Positions 43,534 to 52,834 are shown, counted from the stretch's first letter. The stretch: 64,000 bases of DNA from Laceyella putida (GCF_042665195.1 NZ_JBHTBW010000006.1:310001-374000); one strand, 5' to 3'. Numbers and translations are program-made. The notes: generated from the letters alone by a model not told the origin.

Positions 43534-44484
43534 ATGGGTCCGTATGTGATTGAAACCGATCGACTCACCAAATTGTATGATGGAAACAAAGGATGCCGGG
43601 ATATTACATTAAAAGTCCCGAAAGGGGTGGTCTATGGATTTCTGGGACCGAACGGAGCGGGCAAGAGCACATTTGTCCGCTCCTTGCTGGGACTGATTCA
43701 ACCGACGGGAGGAACCGCCACCATTTTGGGACAACCTATCTCTTCGCTTGCTTCCCGTAAACAGGTTGGATATCTCCCGGAACTGTTCCGCTATCCCGAT
43801 TGGATGACGGGAAGGAAGCTGTTGGAATTTCATGCAAACTTGTGCAAAGTGGATCCCAAACAGCAAAGAAGGTTAATCGATGAGTTGTTGGACCGGGTTG
43901 GGTTACATAATCGGGGAGATGAAAAAATCAGCGGTTATTCCAAAGGGATGCAACAGAGAATCGGGCTCGCCTGCGCCTTGATTTCCGATCCGGAGGTTAT
44001 TTTTTTGGATGAGCCCACTTCGGCCCTCGATCCAATCGGGAGAAAAGAGGTTCGCGAATTGATCTGTGAGTTGCGGGACAAAGGAAAAACTGTCTTTTTA
44101 AACAGCCATTTGCTGAGTGAGGTGGAAACGATATGCAACCATGTGGCCATTATCAATAAAGGGAGGTTGATTGTCCAAGGCGATTGGCGCGAGCTTACAT
44201 CTATAGAAACCCAAGTGGAGGTCACTCTTTCTTCCGTGCCAAACCAAGTATTTGCTTCGTTGTCCGATCTTGTGCTCAACAGCGAAAAAATCCGTGATGA
44301 AAACGGAAAAAGTTGTTGGCTATTAACCCTCAAAGAGGAAGAAAGTATTCCTTCCTTGATCTCGGCGATAACGTCCCAACAAGGGAAAGTGTACCAGGTG
44401 ACGCCCAAGAAGCAAAATCTTGAGGATATTTTTATGTATTGGGTCAATCGGAAGGAGTCAACGGAACATGTGGACCATTGCTAA
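43534..44484 (+). CDS. ABC exporter ATP-binding protein
   Basis: 316 residues. Walker A GPNGAGKST (about 39-47), signature YSKGMQQR, Walker B VIFLDEPTSALDP and switch His in NSHLL. The C-terminal ~80 residues form the extra domain of NatA/CcmA-type exporters. Overlaps the permease gene by 17 bp. The position after an ECF sigma pair suggests antibiotic or lipid export in envelope defence; this is inference. Confidence 0.92.
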   Translation: MGPYVIETDRLTKLYDGNKGCRDITLKVPKGVVYGFLGPNGAGKSTFVRSLLGLIQPTGGTATILGQPISSLASRKQVGYLPELFRYPDWMTGRKLLEFHANLCKVDPKQQRRLIDELLDRVGLHNRGDEKISGYSKGMQQRIGLACALISDPEVIFLDEPTSALDPIGRKEVRELICELRDKGKTVFLNSHLLSEVETICNHVAIINKGRLIVQGDWRELTSIETQVEVTLSSVPNQVFASLSDLVLNSEKIRDENGKSCWLLTLKEEESIPSLISAITSQQGKVYQVTPKKQNLEDIFMYWVNRKESTEHVDHC

Positions 44485-45328
44485 GTTAACGATAATAGAA
44501 ATCTTTTATAAGCGCATATTTCTCGTTATCTTATTGATGTCATTGGCCTTCCTTGTCTTTTATGGTTTAGGAATCCATTTCTTGGAAGGTAAAATGGCTC
44601 CGGCGACCGGGAATGGAACGAACGCTGTTTTGGAAAAAGGCTTTTTGTCTACACAATTCTACGGAATGGGATTATACTTCGCCTCTTTCATCACTTCCCT
44701 TTTGGCCATTTTCAGCAGTGTGGGAAGCATATCGAGAGAAATCGAGAGCCGGCAAATCGACCCTTGGTTGTCACGTGCCCTCGCAAGGTCATCTTTTGTT
44801 TTTGGGCGTTTTGTCGGATTGAATCTCTTGCTGGTTTCATACTCGATTTTCCTCTTCCTGGGGGTGACGGCGATCAATCAATGGGTCGGGGATCAGCTGA
44901 AAGCGGATGTGTCCATGTTTCAACTCGCCCAGGCTTTGGGATTGTTCATTTTGCAACCGGTGATTCTTGTTGCCGTTTCCCTCTTTTTCAGTGCTCGGAT
45001 TTCCACTCTGAACAGTGGAATCATGATGATCATGCTGTATGTGATCGGCATGTTTGGCGGATTCATTGAGCAGTTTGGCGCCATGACCCAGGTGAAAGTG
45101 ATGGTGAACATCGGGATCATAACCAGCCTGATCTTTCCGATCGACTCTTTGTTCAGGAAAATGACGATCTATTTGTTTGACGCGGCAGACAATCCCATTT
45201 CCTTAGCCACTCAAGGAATATTTGGGAGCGTATCAATCCCAAGTGACATCATGATGGTCTATGCTTGTCTGTATGGAATGATTGCTGTTTGGCTTGCGAT
45301 TCGTTCATTTTCGAAAAGGGATTTCTGA
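44468..45328 (+). CDS. ABC-2 type permease
   Basis: 286 residues with about six membrane helices (IFLVILLMSLAFLVFYGL near the start to IMMVYACLYGMIAVWLAI). ATG 44468 is chosen since GGAAGGAG lies upstream and it gives a normal short cytoplasmic N-terminus. Partner of the ATPase. The following 380 bp (45329-45709) are AT-rich; I see only a TATAAT at 45509-45514. Confidence 0.88.
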   Translation: MWTIAKLTIIEIFYKRIFLVILLMSLAFLVFYGLGIHFLEGKMAPATGNGTNAVLEKGFLSTQFYGMGLYFASFITSLLAIFSSVGSISREIESRQIDPWLSRALARSSFVFGRFVGLNLLLVSYSIFLFLGVTAINQWVGDQLKADVSMFQLAQALGLFILQPVILVAVSLFFSARISTLNSGIMMIMLYVIGMFGGFIEQFGAMTQVKVMVNIGIITSLIFPIDSLFRKMTIYLFDAADNPISLATQGIFGSVSIPSDIMMVYACLYGMIAVWLAIRSFSKRDF

Positions 45329-45709
45329 ATTGGGGAACGATGCGCCATATATGGGGTCAAAACATCTAACGCGCAGTATTGTTCGGGGGTTATTCAGGTT
45401 AAATCAAGATTGGGATGGGTAATGATTCCATCTCGGCGTGTGAGGTTGAATCCCTCTTGGATGAGTCAATATCTCTGACAATGATCAACCAATAAATGAA
45501 AATTTTTATATAATATTATTATACTAAAATGCCATCCGAATCTTTTTTGAGCGATATCTTTCCTTGTTTCTTCCCATCAATTGCCGTGACTATGAATAAC
45601 CTGAGATAGAAAATTTTTCGTTTTAAAAGTGTACACATGTTTCAGCATAATCCAGCATTAAAAAATTATCTCCTATACGAATGAAATAATATACGGAGGT
45701 GATTGATAG

Positions 45710-46423
45710 ATGTTTAGAAAAATGAGTCAAAAATCGTTCGTTTTTATGGTCGCTGCGTTTATGGTATTGGGAGCTCCCGCCATCGCGCTCGCCTGCAACT
45801 GGGGCGCAAAAGCAGAAGGTGATTGCAACCAATTATCGGTAACGGTTAACATTGCCAGAGGAAGTGAAGAGGCGGCCGGTACATATGATTTGTATTGGGC
45901 TAAAGAGGGAAGTGCCAAAAAGGGACAAATTATTGCATCCGGTGAGGTTCCCGCCTTGAAAAGCGGCGAGGTCCACAAAGTCGTTTATAATCCCAAAGAT
46001 AACAAAAACGGAAATGAAGGAAACTACATTTTCCATCTGAAGGAACCAAGAGGCAGCATTTGGAGCAACCAGGTCAATGTCCAAGGTTGCAAAAATCAAG
46101 ATGATAACAATAGACAAAACCCAGGCACTCCGGGGAATGGTGATACCCCTGATAAAGGACAAAACCCAGGTACCCCGGAAAATGGTGATATTCCTGATAA
46201 AGGACAAAACCCAGGCACCCCGGAAAATGGCGATACCCCAGAGAAACCGGGCAACCCTCATTCGCCAGCGAACGGAGATCAGCCGGTCGCTGAAAAGCCA
46301 AATAACGGTTCAGGTGGAAAAATGCCAAAAACGGCTACGAACTATCCAATCGCCATGGCGTTGGGAAGCTCTTTGCTCTTGGCTGGTGTAAGTTTGTTTT
46401 TCTTCCGTCGTCATACGGCTTAA
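45710..46423 (+). CDS. Sortase-anchored protein with Pro/Gly repeat stalk
   Basis: 237 residues. ATG follows GGAGGTGAT. Signal peptide ends ALA; the mature protein starts CNWG. A beta domain of about 100 residues begins GDCNQLSV and ends VQGC, so a disulfide is likely. A stalk of three 15-residue repeats (QNPGTPENGDTPDKG type) follows, then a sorting signal: MPKTA, YPIAMALGSSLLLAGVSLFF, RRHTA. It is the same plan and the same TxYPIA after the sorting motif as the protein at 10831. Role unknown; perhaps an adhesin or coat component. Confidence 0.75.
   Translation: MFRKMSQKSFVFMVAAFMVLGAPAIALACNWGAKAEGDCNQLSVTVNIARGSEEAAGTYDLYWAKEGSAKKGQIIASGEVPALKSGEVHKVVYNPKDNKNGNEGNYIFHLKEPRGSIWSNQVNVQGCKNQDDNNRQNPGTPGNGDTPDKGQNPGTPENGDIPDKGQNPGTPENGDTPEKPGNPHSPANGDQPVAEKPNNGSGGKMPKTATNYPIAMALGSSLLLAGVSLFFFRRHTA
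46115..46249 (+). repeat. Three tandem 45-bp coding repeats
   Basis: Units start at 46115, 46160 and 46205, each encoding QNPGTP-x-NGD-x-P-x-K. The copies differ at few bases, so copy number may vary among strains. Confidence 0.9.
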
Positions 46424-46518
46424 GATAAAAGCAAAGCTTTCCTCTTTATGGAGAAATTAGAAAGTAAGACAATCTAAATCAGAGCGCACCAGCTCGCGAG
46501 GATGTACCTTCAAGCCCG

Positions 46519-46545
46519 CCCTAGCTAATATGGCTAGGGTTTTCT
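46519..46545 (+). terminator. Hairpin terminator after the repeat protein
   Basis: CCCTAGC (46519-46525) with GCTAGGG (46533-46539), then TTTTCTT. The remaining gap 46424-46753 shows nothing else. Confidence 0.7.
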
Positions 46546-46753
46546 TCGTTTTCCTCCCCCAGGGAATATATGCGAAAAATTTTATCATTCCAGTGGAATC
46601 ACGAACTTTTTGGGTATAACGGCAAATCGCTAACAACTGACTCAAATTTATCAAAAATATTTATCTAATTGTTAATAAAAATATTACTCGCTAAGTATCA
46701 TTTATCCTATTATTTAATCATGAATCTGTTACATCGAGAAAGAGGGAGCCAGC

Positions 46754-47986
46754 ATGAATAGAATCATGATTTGCGCCATGATGCTCTCGCTGATCGTCAG
46801 CGGATGTTCGTCCACGGATGCGCAGTCGGGAACGAAAGAACAGCCAATGGTGCAAGAAACGAATGGGAAAGAAAGCGATACGGCCCAACTTGATGAAGCG
46901 GTTGCCTCCACCGAACCGGTCAAGCAGAGTCCGCAAGTCAACCAGAGCGGGAGTTCTGATCAGCCCAAGGTGTCGACATCGAACCAAAAGCTGTTGCAAA
47001 AGGTGAATTACTATAAGAAATCGGATAAAAAGAAGCCAGCGCCTGAACAAACAGCCTTATCAGCCATTAAAAAAGCGGCGCAACAACACCAAGTCAATGT
47101 CAAACCGGATGTCAATGATGCGAAGTTCCGCGAGATGGTGATTGTCGCGGCAACCAATATCCAATCCCTCACCCCCGCTGAAGCAAAAGCGGTGACGGAA
47201 TATGCCAAAAAAGTGGATGCTTACGAAAATGAAACAAAAAACAAAATCATTAAAAATATGGAACAAAGGCTGAAGATGGGGGCGACTTTGACGGAGGAAG
47301 AAAAAAGCACACTGGAAGCTTTAACCCCCATCAATCCGGGACAGAAGCTGGAGATGAGCTCAGACATGTCCGGCCAGGGTCAGGGCAAGCAAGAAAAACC
47401 GAATAACAAACAACCACAACAACCGCAAAACGAAAAACCAAGCCAACAGCCCCAACAGGAAAAACCAGGTCAACAGCTCCAAGCGCAAAAGACAAGCAAT
47501 CAGTACAATCCAATTGCGGCCAGGGATTATGCATACAAGTGGTGGAACAAGCGGAACAACAAGGAGTATGGCTATTACTCGCGGGTAAGCGGCGGTTGCG
47601 AAAACTGCTGGCCGGATTGCACCAACTTTGTATCGCAAGCGATTAAAGCGGGTGGCATTCAGGAGAGAAGAACCGGCACTTACTGGTATTACAGCGACCA
47701 AAAACCTTCTTATGCCTGGGGCGTGGCAAACAGCTTTTACAAGCACTTTAAAGACAGAGCGCAACAGGTAAAAGATTGGAAGGATTTATCGGTGGGGGAT
47801 GTTGTCAGTATCGATTTTGACCATGATGGGGATATTGAACATTCGGCGATTATCACGCGCATCGGAAGACATGATGTCTATGTCACCCAGCATTCAAGCG
47901 ACAAAAAGGATTCGCCCATTTCCCCCTGGTTGCTGGCAGGCTATGACGTGTACGCTTGGAAGATGAGCACGGCAAATAATAAATAA
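46754..47986 (+). CDS. Lipoprotein with C-terminal amidase_6 domain
   Basis: 410 residues. ATG follows AGGGAG. Lipoprotein signal with lipobox VSGC. A Gln/Pro-rich linker (PQQPQNEKPSQQPQQEKPGQQ) precedes the C-terminal domain, about 160 residues: YNPIAARDYAYKWW, DCTNFVSQAIKAGG (Cys nucleophile) and IEHSAIIT (His), as in the amidase_6 putative peptidoglycan amidases of spore formers. It would act on the wall from the outer membrane face. It lies among other envelope genes. Confidence 0.85.
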   Translation: MNRIMICAMMLSLIVSGCSSTDAQSGTKEQPMVQETNGKESDTAQLDEAVASTEPVKQSPQVNQSGSSDQPKVSTSNQKLLQKVNYYKKSDKKKPAPEQTALSAIKKAAQQHQVNVKPDVNDAKFREMVIVAATNIQSLTPAEAKAVTEYAKKVDAYENETKNKIIKNMEQRLKMGATLTEEEKSTLEALTPINPGQKLEMSSDMSGQGQGKQEKPNNKQPQQPQNEKPSQQPQQEKPGQQLQAQKTSNQYNPIAARDYAYKWWNKRNNKEYGYYSRVSGGCENCWPDCTNFVSQAIKAGGIQERRTGTYWYYSDQKPSYAWGVANSFYKHFKDRAQQVKDWKDLSVGDVVSIDFDHDGDIEHSAIITRIGRHDVYVTQHSSDKKDSPISPWLLAGYDVYAWKMSTANNK

Positions 47987-48000
47987 GTAATATGAGCCAT

Positions 48001-48049
48001 CTGTAAACTGATGATCTTACCCAAGATCGCCAGTTTACAGATTTTTTTC
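48001..48049 (+). terminator. Strong terminator of the amidase gene
   Basis: CTGTAAACTG (48001-48010) pairs exactly with 48031-48040, with inner GATCTT/AAGATC, followed by seven T. Confidence 0.95.
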
Positions 48050-48198
48050 TGTTGTGGCAGAAGACCCCTTGTCAGAAGATGAAGGAACCCGATCCTTTTT
48101 CGTCATAAAAGGCCCAAATCCATGGTTAATTTCGAAATAAAGGGGTATTAGATGTTGAACAATAGGATTATTTCTGCATCAGCTAATGGGGGAATCTT

Positions 48199-49161
48199 AT
48201 GAGGAATCTGATTGCGCCTTTCGGGAAGTTCGGTGTACAGTTTATTCTGCTTTGGCTCTTATTTGTCATCATTGGAGTTTGGACGAAAGGGGTCATCCTG
48301 TTTTACGGTTCGCTTGCAATCATCATTTATGCCGTTGTTCAGTTGGTAAAAAAGCAACAGAAGAGAGGAGTCATTTATTTGGGAATCGGTGGGGGGTTTT
48401 TCATTTTAAGCCTCATCCTTGGTTTTGTCTACATGGAAGACCTGAAATCCAGTCAAGCAGATCTGTCCAAACAGAAACAATCCAAACGCATGACGAAAAA
48501 GGAACAAACGAAAAAACCCCTTGCCCCAGCCAAGCCAGAGTTATCATTTGAGGCCACTTCCATCACCACCAGGGAAACGAAGAACATCATCAAGGGCACA
48601 ACAGAACCGGGAGCAACAGTGATGGTTTATTTCGAAGATACGTTTTTGTACAATGATCAACACGTGGATTTGCGCACAGATGGCAAAGGCCACTTTCAAT
48701 ATGAAGCCTCCACCCCATTCCCCGGACGATACCCTGTAAGATTTCAGGTAGAACAGGGCGGGATGGTTGTGAACGAACAGGTGGTTACCATTAAGCGTGA
48801 AGATACGCCAGACTTTGAAGCCGCATTCAAACAATCTTCTAAGATGGTCAAGTATGGTTTGCTTGCCAAAAACCCCGACGCTTATAAAGGGGAACGCTTG
48901 AAAATCAAAGGCAAAGTCTTGGATATCCGCGAGTTCCCCCATGAAGGACAAATCATCCTCTCCACCACCCGCAAAGGAAATGGCGAATGGGAGCCTGATG
49001 ATATCGTCAAGATCAGCTATAACGGAACCAATGATATCGTCAAACGGGATGTCATTACCGTGTATGGGATCGGGCATGGGGATTATGCTTACCTGACCTC
49101 ATCAGATAAGGTCGTTTACATCCCTTTGATCAAATCGCTCTATATCGAGAAAGCAAGATAA
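48199..49161 (+). CDS. Membrane protein with extracellular Ig-like and OB-like domains
   Basis: 320 residues. Three N-terminal helices (to about 90), then a Lys-rich hinge. An Ig-like unit follows (SFEATSITTRETKNIIKGTTEPGATVMVYFED to VVTIKRED). The C-terminal ~110 residues have the pattern YKGERLKIKGKVLDIRE...DIVKISYNG...DVITVYGIGHG, like an OB-fold (tRNA_anti-like) domain of exported Firmicutes proteins. Function unknown. ATG follows GGGGGAA. Confidence 0.7.
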   Translation: MRNLIAPFGKFGVQFILLWLLFVIIGVWTKGVILFYGSLAIIIYAVVQLVKKQQKRGVIYLGIGGGFFILSLILGFVYMEDLKSSQADLSKQKQSKRMTKKEQTKKPLAPAKPELSFEATSITTRETKNIIKGTTEPGATVMVYFEDTFLYNDQHVDLRTDGKGHFQYEASTPFPGRYPVRFQVEQGGMVVNEQVVTIKREDTPDFEAAFKQSSKMVKYGLLAKNPDAYKGERLKIKGKVLDIREFPHEGQIILSTTRKGNGEWEPDDIVKISYNGTNDIVKRDVITVYGIGHGDYAYLTSSDKVVYIPLIKSLYIEKAR

Positions 49162-49297
49162 CGGAGCATTTTTATTTTGAATGGGAAATAAAAAAGTCCG
49201 TCCAGCCGATGAGGACGGATTCTGTGTGTGGAACCGTCGCCAAAAATGGATGACGCGGGATGGCGAAGAGTCATTTGTTTGACAAGCGGTTCCTTTG

Positions 49298-49903
49298 CTA
49301 GTCATTGCATTGGAACCAGTTCCAGATGGAAGGTTTGCATTCCGGTTCTTCTTTTTGCGGTTTATCGTCGTCTTGGGATGGGGGCGGATTTGTGGGTTCC
49401 GCCGGTTTCGTCTGGTCTGTCGGTTCGGGTGGCGGGGATGGTGGATGGACCGATGTCTTCGACGGCGCATTTGTCTCTGACGGTTTGGATTTGGAGATGC
49501 TTTCAGTGGCGTTTTTTTGTTTGGGGGATGGTTGGTTGATTGTTTCAGAGACAGGTGCGGGATCGAGATGTTGAACGGTCTGTTGATTCCGCAAATTAGT
49601 AAAAACGGTTGGTTTGCGCCCCCTTGCGGGATCCGTTGCAGGGCTGGATGGCGTTTTGGCAGTGATCTTGCTTTTGTTCTCTTGTTGAGCACTCAGGGCA
49701 TACCAAGCCGCAATGATGAGGAGAAGGGAGAGTGCCGCCGCCATAACAGACCATTTTTTGTAAGAATTCTGGCTCTTTCCCTTTGCATGATCCGAAGTGA
49801 TCTCCGCTTTTTTTTCTTTATAATGGTTTTCCAAAAGGTTGTGTTTGATGGGTTTGTGATTTGACAACAACATGTGCTGACGCTTTTTCCAACGAGTGTC
49901 CAT
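49298..49903 (-). CDS. Single-pass membrane protein with Pro-rich tail
   Basis: 201 residues. The basic cytoplasmic N-terminus (about 45) is followed by a helix (VMAAALSLLLIIAAWYAL), a long Ser/Thr/Pro/Lys-rich extracellular segment (PSPPPEPTDQTKPAEPTNPPP) and a short C-terminal end ECKPSIWNWFQCND with two Cys that may form a loop. I do not recognise it. ATG follows GAAGGGG. The strong low-complexity tail resembles wall-spanning stalks. Confidence 0.6.
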   Translation of the reverse strand: MDTRWKKRQHMLLSNHKPIKHNLLENHYKEKKAEITSDHAKGKSQNSYKKWSVMAAALSLLLIIAAWYALSAQQENKSKITAKTPSSPATDPARGRKPTVFTNLRNQQTVQHLDPAPVSETINQPSPKQKNATESISKSKPSETNAPSKTSVHPPSPPPEPTDQTKPAEPTNPPPSQDDDKPQKEEPECKPSIWNWFQCND

Positions 49904-50057
49904 TGAAATGAGCCCCTTCTGATGGTCTTAACGCCACTCAAATGGTAGCATAAATGATTGCCATTTCCAATCCCATTGTCCCACGTTTAACAATATCGTT
50001 ATCGTCCTCATGTGGGGGGTTTTGTGTATTGGAAACGTAGAATAACGTAATTACATA

Positions 50058-50087
50058 TTGACTTTGTCTTTTTGTTCATAGTAAAAT
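50058..50087 (+). promoter_or_regulatory. Promoter of the CarD-like gene
   Basis: TTGACT (50058-50063), 18 bp, TAAAAT (50082-50087). Confidence 0.55.
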
Positions 50088-50159
50088 ATATAATTTATTT
50101 GTAAATAATCAACCTCTGTGTTATGCTTGATAAATAGCGCTGATTTGGGGGTGATTGCA

Positions 50160-50639
50160 TTGTTTCGGGTTGGAGATAAAGTTGTGTATCCAATGCACGG
50201 CGCGGGGATCATCGAAGCGGTGGAAGAAAAAGAGATTCTGGGTGTAAAACAGCCATATTATGTGCTAAATATTACAACAGGGAACATGCAGGTGATGATT
50301 CCCGTAACGAAGGCAGCCGAATTAGGGATACGTTCCATTGTGGATTTGATGGAACTGGATGATATACTGAACAACTCTTCAAAAACAAATCTTGATCCAT
50401 CCATTCAGTGGAATCAACGGCATCGTGTATTCATGGATAAGATGAGAACGGGCAATATCCAAGATGGGGTTGATGTGATTCGTGAATTGGCATTCAGAAG
50501 CCAAACGAAAACACTGAGTCGGGGAGAGAAGACGGTGTTGGATCAAGCAAGGCAGATTTTTATCAGTGAACTGGTGTTGGTGAAAGGAATCACCGAGGAT
50601 CAAGCGGTTGATTTATTGGAGCAAATGGTTGACTGCTAG
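50160..50639 (+). CDS. CarD-family transcription regulator
   Basis: 159 residues. The N-terminal RNA polymerase-interacting Tudor-like domain starts FRVGDKVVYPMHGAGII, characteristic of CarD/CdnL. The C-terminal helical domain (HRVFMDKMRTGNIQDGVDVIRELAFRSQTKTLSRGEK) contacts promoter DNA. TTG 50160 is chosen because GGGGGTGAT stands 5 bases upstream and it gives the family N-terminus. It stabilises open promoter complexes in known members. A terminator follows. Confidence 0.9.
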   Translation: MFRVGDKVVYPMHGAGIIEAVEEKEILGVKQPYYVLNITTGNMQVMIPVTKAAELGIRSIVDLMELDDILNNSSKTNLDPSIQWNQRHRVFMDKMRTGNIQDGVDVIRELAFRSQTKTLSRGEKTVLDQARQIFISELVLVKGITEDQAVDLLEQMVDC

Positions 50640-50746
50640 CGACAGGGAAGATGGGGTGCATGGAACAAGAAAGCTGTCGGCTTAAATCCGACCCCGGTCG
50701 CTTTCGGCGATTTCCCGATCAATCCATGCCTGTTTTACCGCACTCG

Positions 50747-50775
50747 AAGTCGTCTCCATGTGGGGCGGCTTTTTA
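50747..50775 (+). terminator. Terminator downstream of the CarD-like gene
   Basis: AAGTCGTCTCC (50747-50757) pairs with TGGGGCGGCTT, with G-T pairs, then TTTT. Confidence 0.7.
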
Positions 50776-50920
50776 TGGTATAACCGCAAAAGCGGTCGGT
50801 GGAACGCAATTAGCGATAATTATATCGATGGAGCGTAAATCATTTCATTTTAGTGAAGGAATTGATTGTATATAGGAGAATTCATTTAAAAAAACACATA
50901 TTAATCCTCGGAGGTCGTCC

Positions 50921-51607
50921 ATGCCAGACACTTTTTCTTTTTCCAATCAGGCGGATCGCAAGTACGCCATTGTAAAAATGGATGCGATCCCTTCTTGTAC
51001 CGGAGAGCCGAACTACCATGACGAGTACTATTTCGTGTTTGAAACCAAACTTCTCGAAAAGACGAAGCTGGTTTCCGGTGAAGACATAGAACCCAGTATT
51101 GTCAATGTGGACATCGTGCACCACAAATGCCTTCCCCTCTTCAAGAAAGGCGTCTATCAAGCTGATAAGCTGTTGTATCAAGGGGGAAGAATGCGGGTGA
51201 ATGCGTTTATTGAGATCGAGGAAATCACAAGCGCCTATGATACCAAATATATCGCCGTGCTGAAAGATCAGTTGGTGCAAAGAGGGGAGAGCAAACGAAT
51301 CACCATGCAAAAGGTGCTGTTGTTGCAGGTTAACAAAGGGGAGCAAGGCCAGCTTGACAATTGCGAGCTGGTGAAATATGCGGCGCAGTTCGAGTCCGCC
51401 ATTGCCTACCAGGAGGGGAAGCGGCGGATCAACCGATATTACGAAACCTTTTTTTATTTGGATCATCTCTTGAAAGAGAAGGGGAACGAAAAGGATAAAG
51501 AGTACATAGAACGCGTGTTGGAGATGGTTCGGTCCGAAAAAGAGCATGAGGAAAAACGGGATTTGGAACGTTTGCATCGTTATGAGGAGTTGCGGCGCAG
51601 TTTGTAG
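50921..51607 (+). CDS. Cytoplasmic protein of unknown function
   Basis: 228 residues. ATG follows CGGAGG. No signal peptide or membrane helix. The first 110 residues look like a beta-rich domain (YAIVKMDAIPSCTGEPNYHDEYYFVFETK); the last 60 are a charged helix or coiled coil (LKEKGNEKDKEYIERVLEMV). No family recognised. It stands alone between terminators. Confidence 0.7.
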   Translation: MPDTFSFSNQADRKYAIVKMDAIPSCTGEPNYHDEYYFVFETKLLEKTKLVSGEDIEPSIVNVDIVHHKCLPLFKKGVYQADKLLYQGGRMRVNAFIEIEEITSAYDTKYIAVLKDQLVQRGESKRITMQKVLLLQVNKGEQGQLDNCELVKYAAQFESAIAYQEGKRRINRYYETFFYLDHLLKEKGNEKDKEYIERVLEMVRSEKEHEEKRDLERLHRYEELRRSL

Positions 51608-51715
51608 GGCTTCAGTTGAAGGGATTGGATCCAGTCGGGGGTGTTGGAATGGTGTTTTCCCGCAAAGTTGCAACTTGCCAACATGACGCCTTTCTCCGGC
51701 GGAAAGCGATCAGTT

Positions 51716-51770
51716 AGGGCGTGTCTGATAAATATGTCGGCGGCTCAACTTGATTTGCCAGACATGCCCT
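51716..51770. repeat. Inverted repeat, possible IS end or MITE remnant
   Basis: AGGGCGTGTCTG (51716-51727) and CAGACATGCCCT (51759-51770) are inverted with one mismatch, spacer 31 bp. No transposase nearby. The surrounding gap 51608-51908 has a terminator and no gene. Confidence 0.4.
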
Positions 51771-51822
51771 AGTCGGGTTTGAGCTCTTCGCACTCAGCTT
51801 ATTCCCCTTAAACCCGGTTGTC

Positions 51823-51846
51823 CCGCCTGAGTGAGGCGGCTTTTTT
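51823..51846 (+). terminator. Terminator before the metallo-hydrolase gene
   Basis: CCGCCT (51823-51828) with AGGCGG (51834-51839), then C and six T. Confidence 0.75.
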
Positions 51847-51908
51847 ATGAAAGCGATTCCTGTTAAAATTAATTGAATTATCATTCACTTTGGTTGACGG
51901 AGGTAAAT

Positions 51909-52721
51909 ATGAACAAGAATCAAGTGACACTCAAGAAGTTCGGGGAAGTTGGTTCCATTCAAGGACGGTTTATCCGTTTTGGAACCCCTTTCACTTACTG
52001 CCTGTACTTCGTCGATGGCCTGTTGATTGACACCGGTCCACCCAGACACCGGAAAGAAATTACCCGATTAACCGATTCGCTGGATATCAAAATGATCGGA
52101 TTGACTCATTTTCACGAGGATCACTCGGGTAATGCGGCTTGGTTGTCCAGGCGTTATCAAGTGCCTGTATATATGGGCAGAAAGACCGCTCAGATCTTGC
52201 AACATCCTCCTTTGATTCCTTTTTACCGGCGTTATGTGTGGGGGCAAATGGAGTCGGTGCAAGGAGAAGTGCTGCCAAACGAACTGGTGACCTCCAACCA
52301 TCGATTTTTGGTCATTCCTTCGCCCGGACATGCCAAGGACCATTGTTGCTTTGTTGAGATGGAACGAGGGTGGCTGTTTGCCGGTGACCTCTTTCTTGGC
52401 AAACGGCTTTACTATGGCCTGCGCGATGAATCGGTTCCTGATATGATTCAGTCGATCGATTCGGTTTTGTGCCATTCATCGGTACAAACGCTCTTTTGCG
52501 GTCATGCCGGCATCGTGGAAGAGGGACGGGAGGCGCTCAGTGCGAAAAAAGCTTACTTGGAACAACTGGTGAAACGGACAAAGGAACTGGCGGGCGCAGG
52601 CGTTGGCGAGAGGGAGATTGCCAAAGAGCTCCTTCCCCGCCACCCCCTATTGGAATGGATCTCTGGCGGTGAAATGGCTCCCGTTCATTTAATCCGCTCC
52701 ATTTTAAAGGAAAACCGCTGA
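51909..52721 (+). CDS. Metallo-beta-lactamase fold hydrolase
   Basis: 270 residues. ATG follows GGAGGTAAAT. The metal motif THFHEDHSGN (near residue 66), a later His in SPGHAKDHCC and GDLFLG, plus FCGHAG, complete the dinuclear zinc site. The C-terminal ~60 residues carry a helical domain typical of this hydrolase group. Substrate unknown. Not linked to the MarR operon: a terminator lies between. Confidence 0.9.
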   Translation: MNKNQVTLKKFGEVGSIQGRFIRFGTPFTYCLYFVDGLLIDTGPPRHRKEITRLTDSLDIKMIGLTHFHEDHSGNAAWLSRRYQVPVYMGRKTAQILQHPPLIPFYRRYVWGQMESVQGEVLPNELVTSNHRFLVIPSPGHAKDHCCFVEMERGWLFAGDLFLGKRLYYGLRDESVPDMIQSIDSVLCHSSVQTLFCGHAGIVEEGREALSAKKAYLEQLVKRTKELAGAGVGEREIAKELLPRHPLLEWISGGEMAPVHLIRSILKENR

Positions 52722-52747
52722 AAAAAATACGCCGCACAGCGGTTTTT
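52711..52747 (+). terminator. Metallo-hydrolase terminator
   Basis: AAAACCGCTG (52711-52720), inside the gene end, pairs with CAGCGGTTTT (52736-52745), followed by more T. Confidence 0.85.
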
Positions 52748-52805
52748 TTGATTGTGGCAAACTCGAATTGTCAAAAGTTGTTCTCATTTTCCAATGTCTT
52801 GTTGA

Positions 52806-52834
52806 TTGACTTCTAAGGAATGGTATTTTAGTAT
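52806..52834 (+). promoter_or_regulatory. Promoter of the MarR efflux operon
   Basis: TTGACT (52806-52811), 17 bp, TAGTAT (52829-52834), directly followed by the operator palindrome. Confidence 0.7.

Noticed and set aside
46115..46249. CRISPR-like tandem array
   Set aside because: The 45-bp units are directly adjacent without spacers and encode in-frame protein repeats.
46457..46654. 65-codon minus-strand frame
   Set aside because: It runs through a plus-strand terminator and has no clear ribosome site or family likeness.
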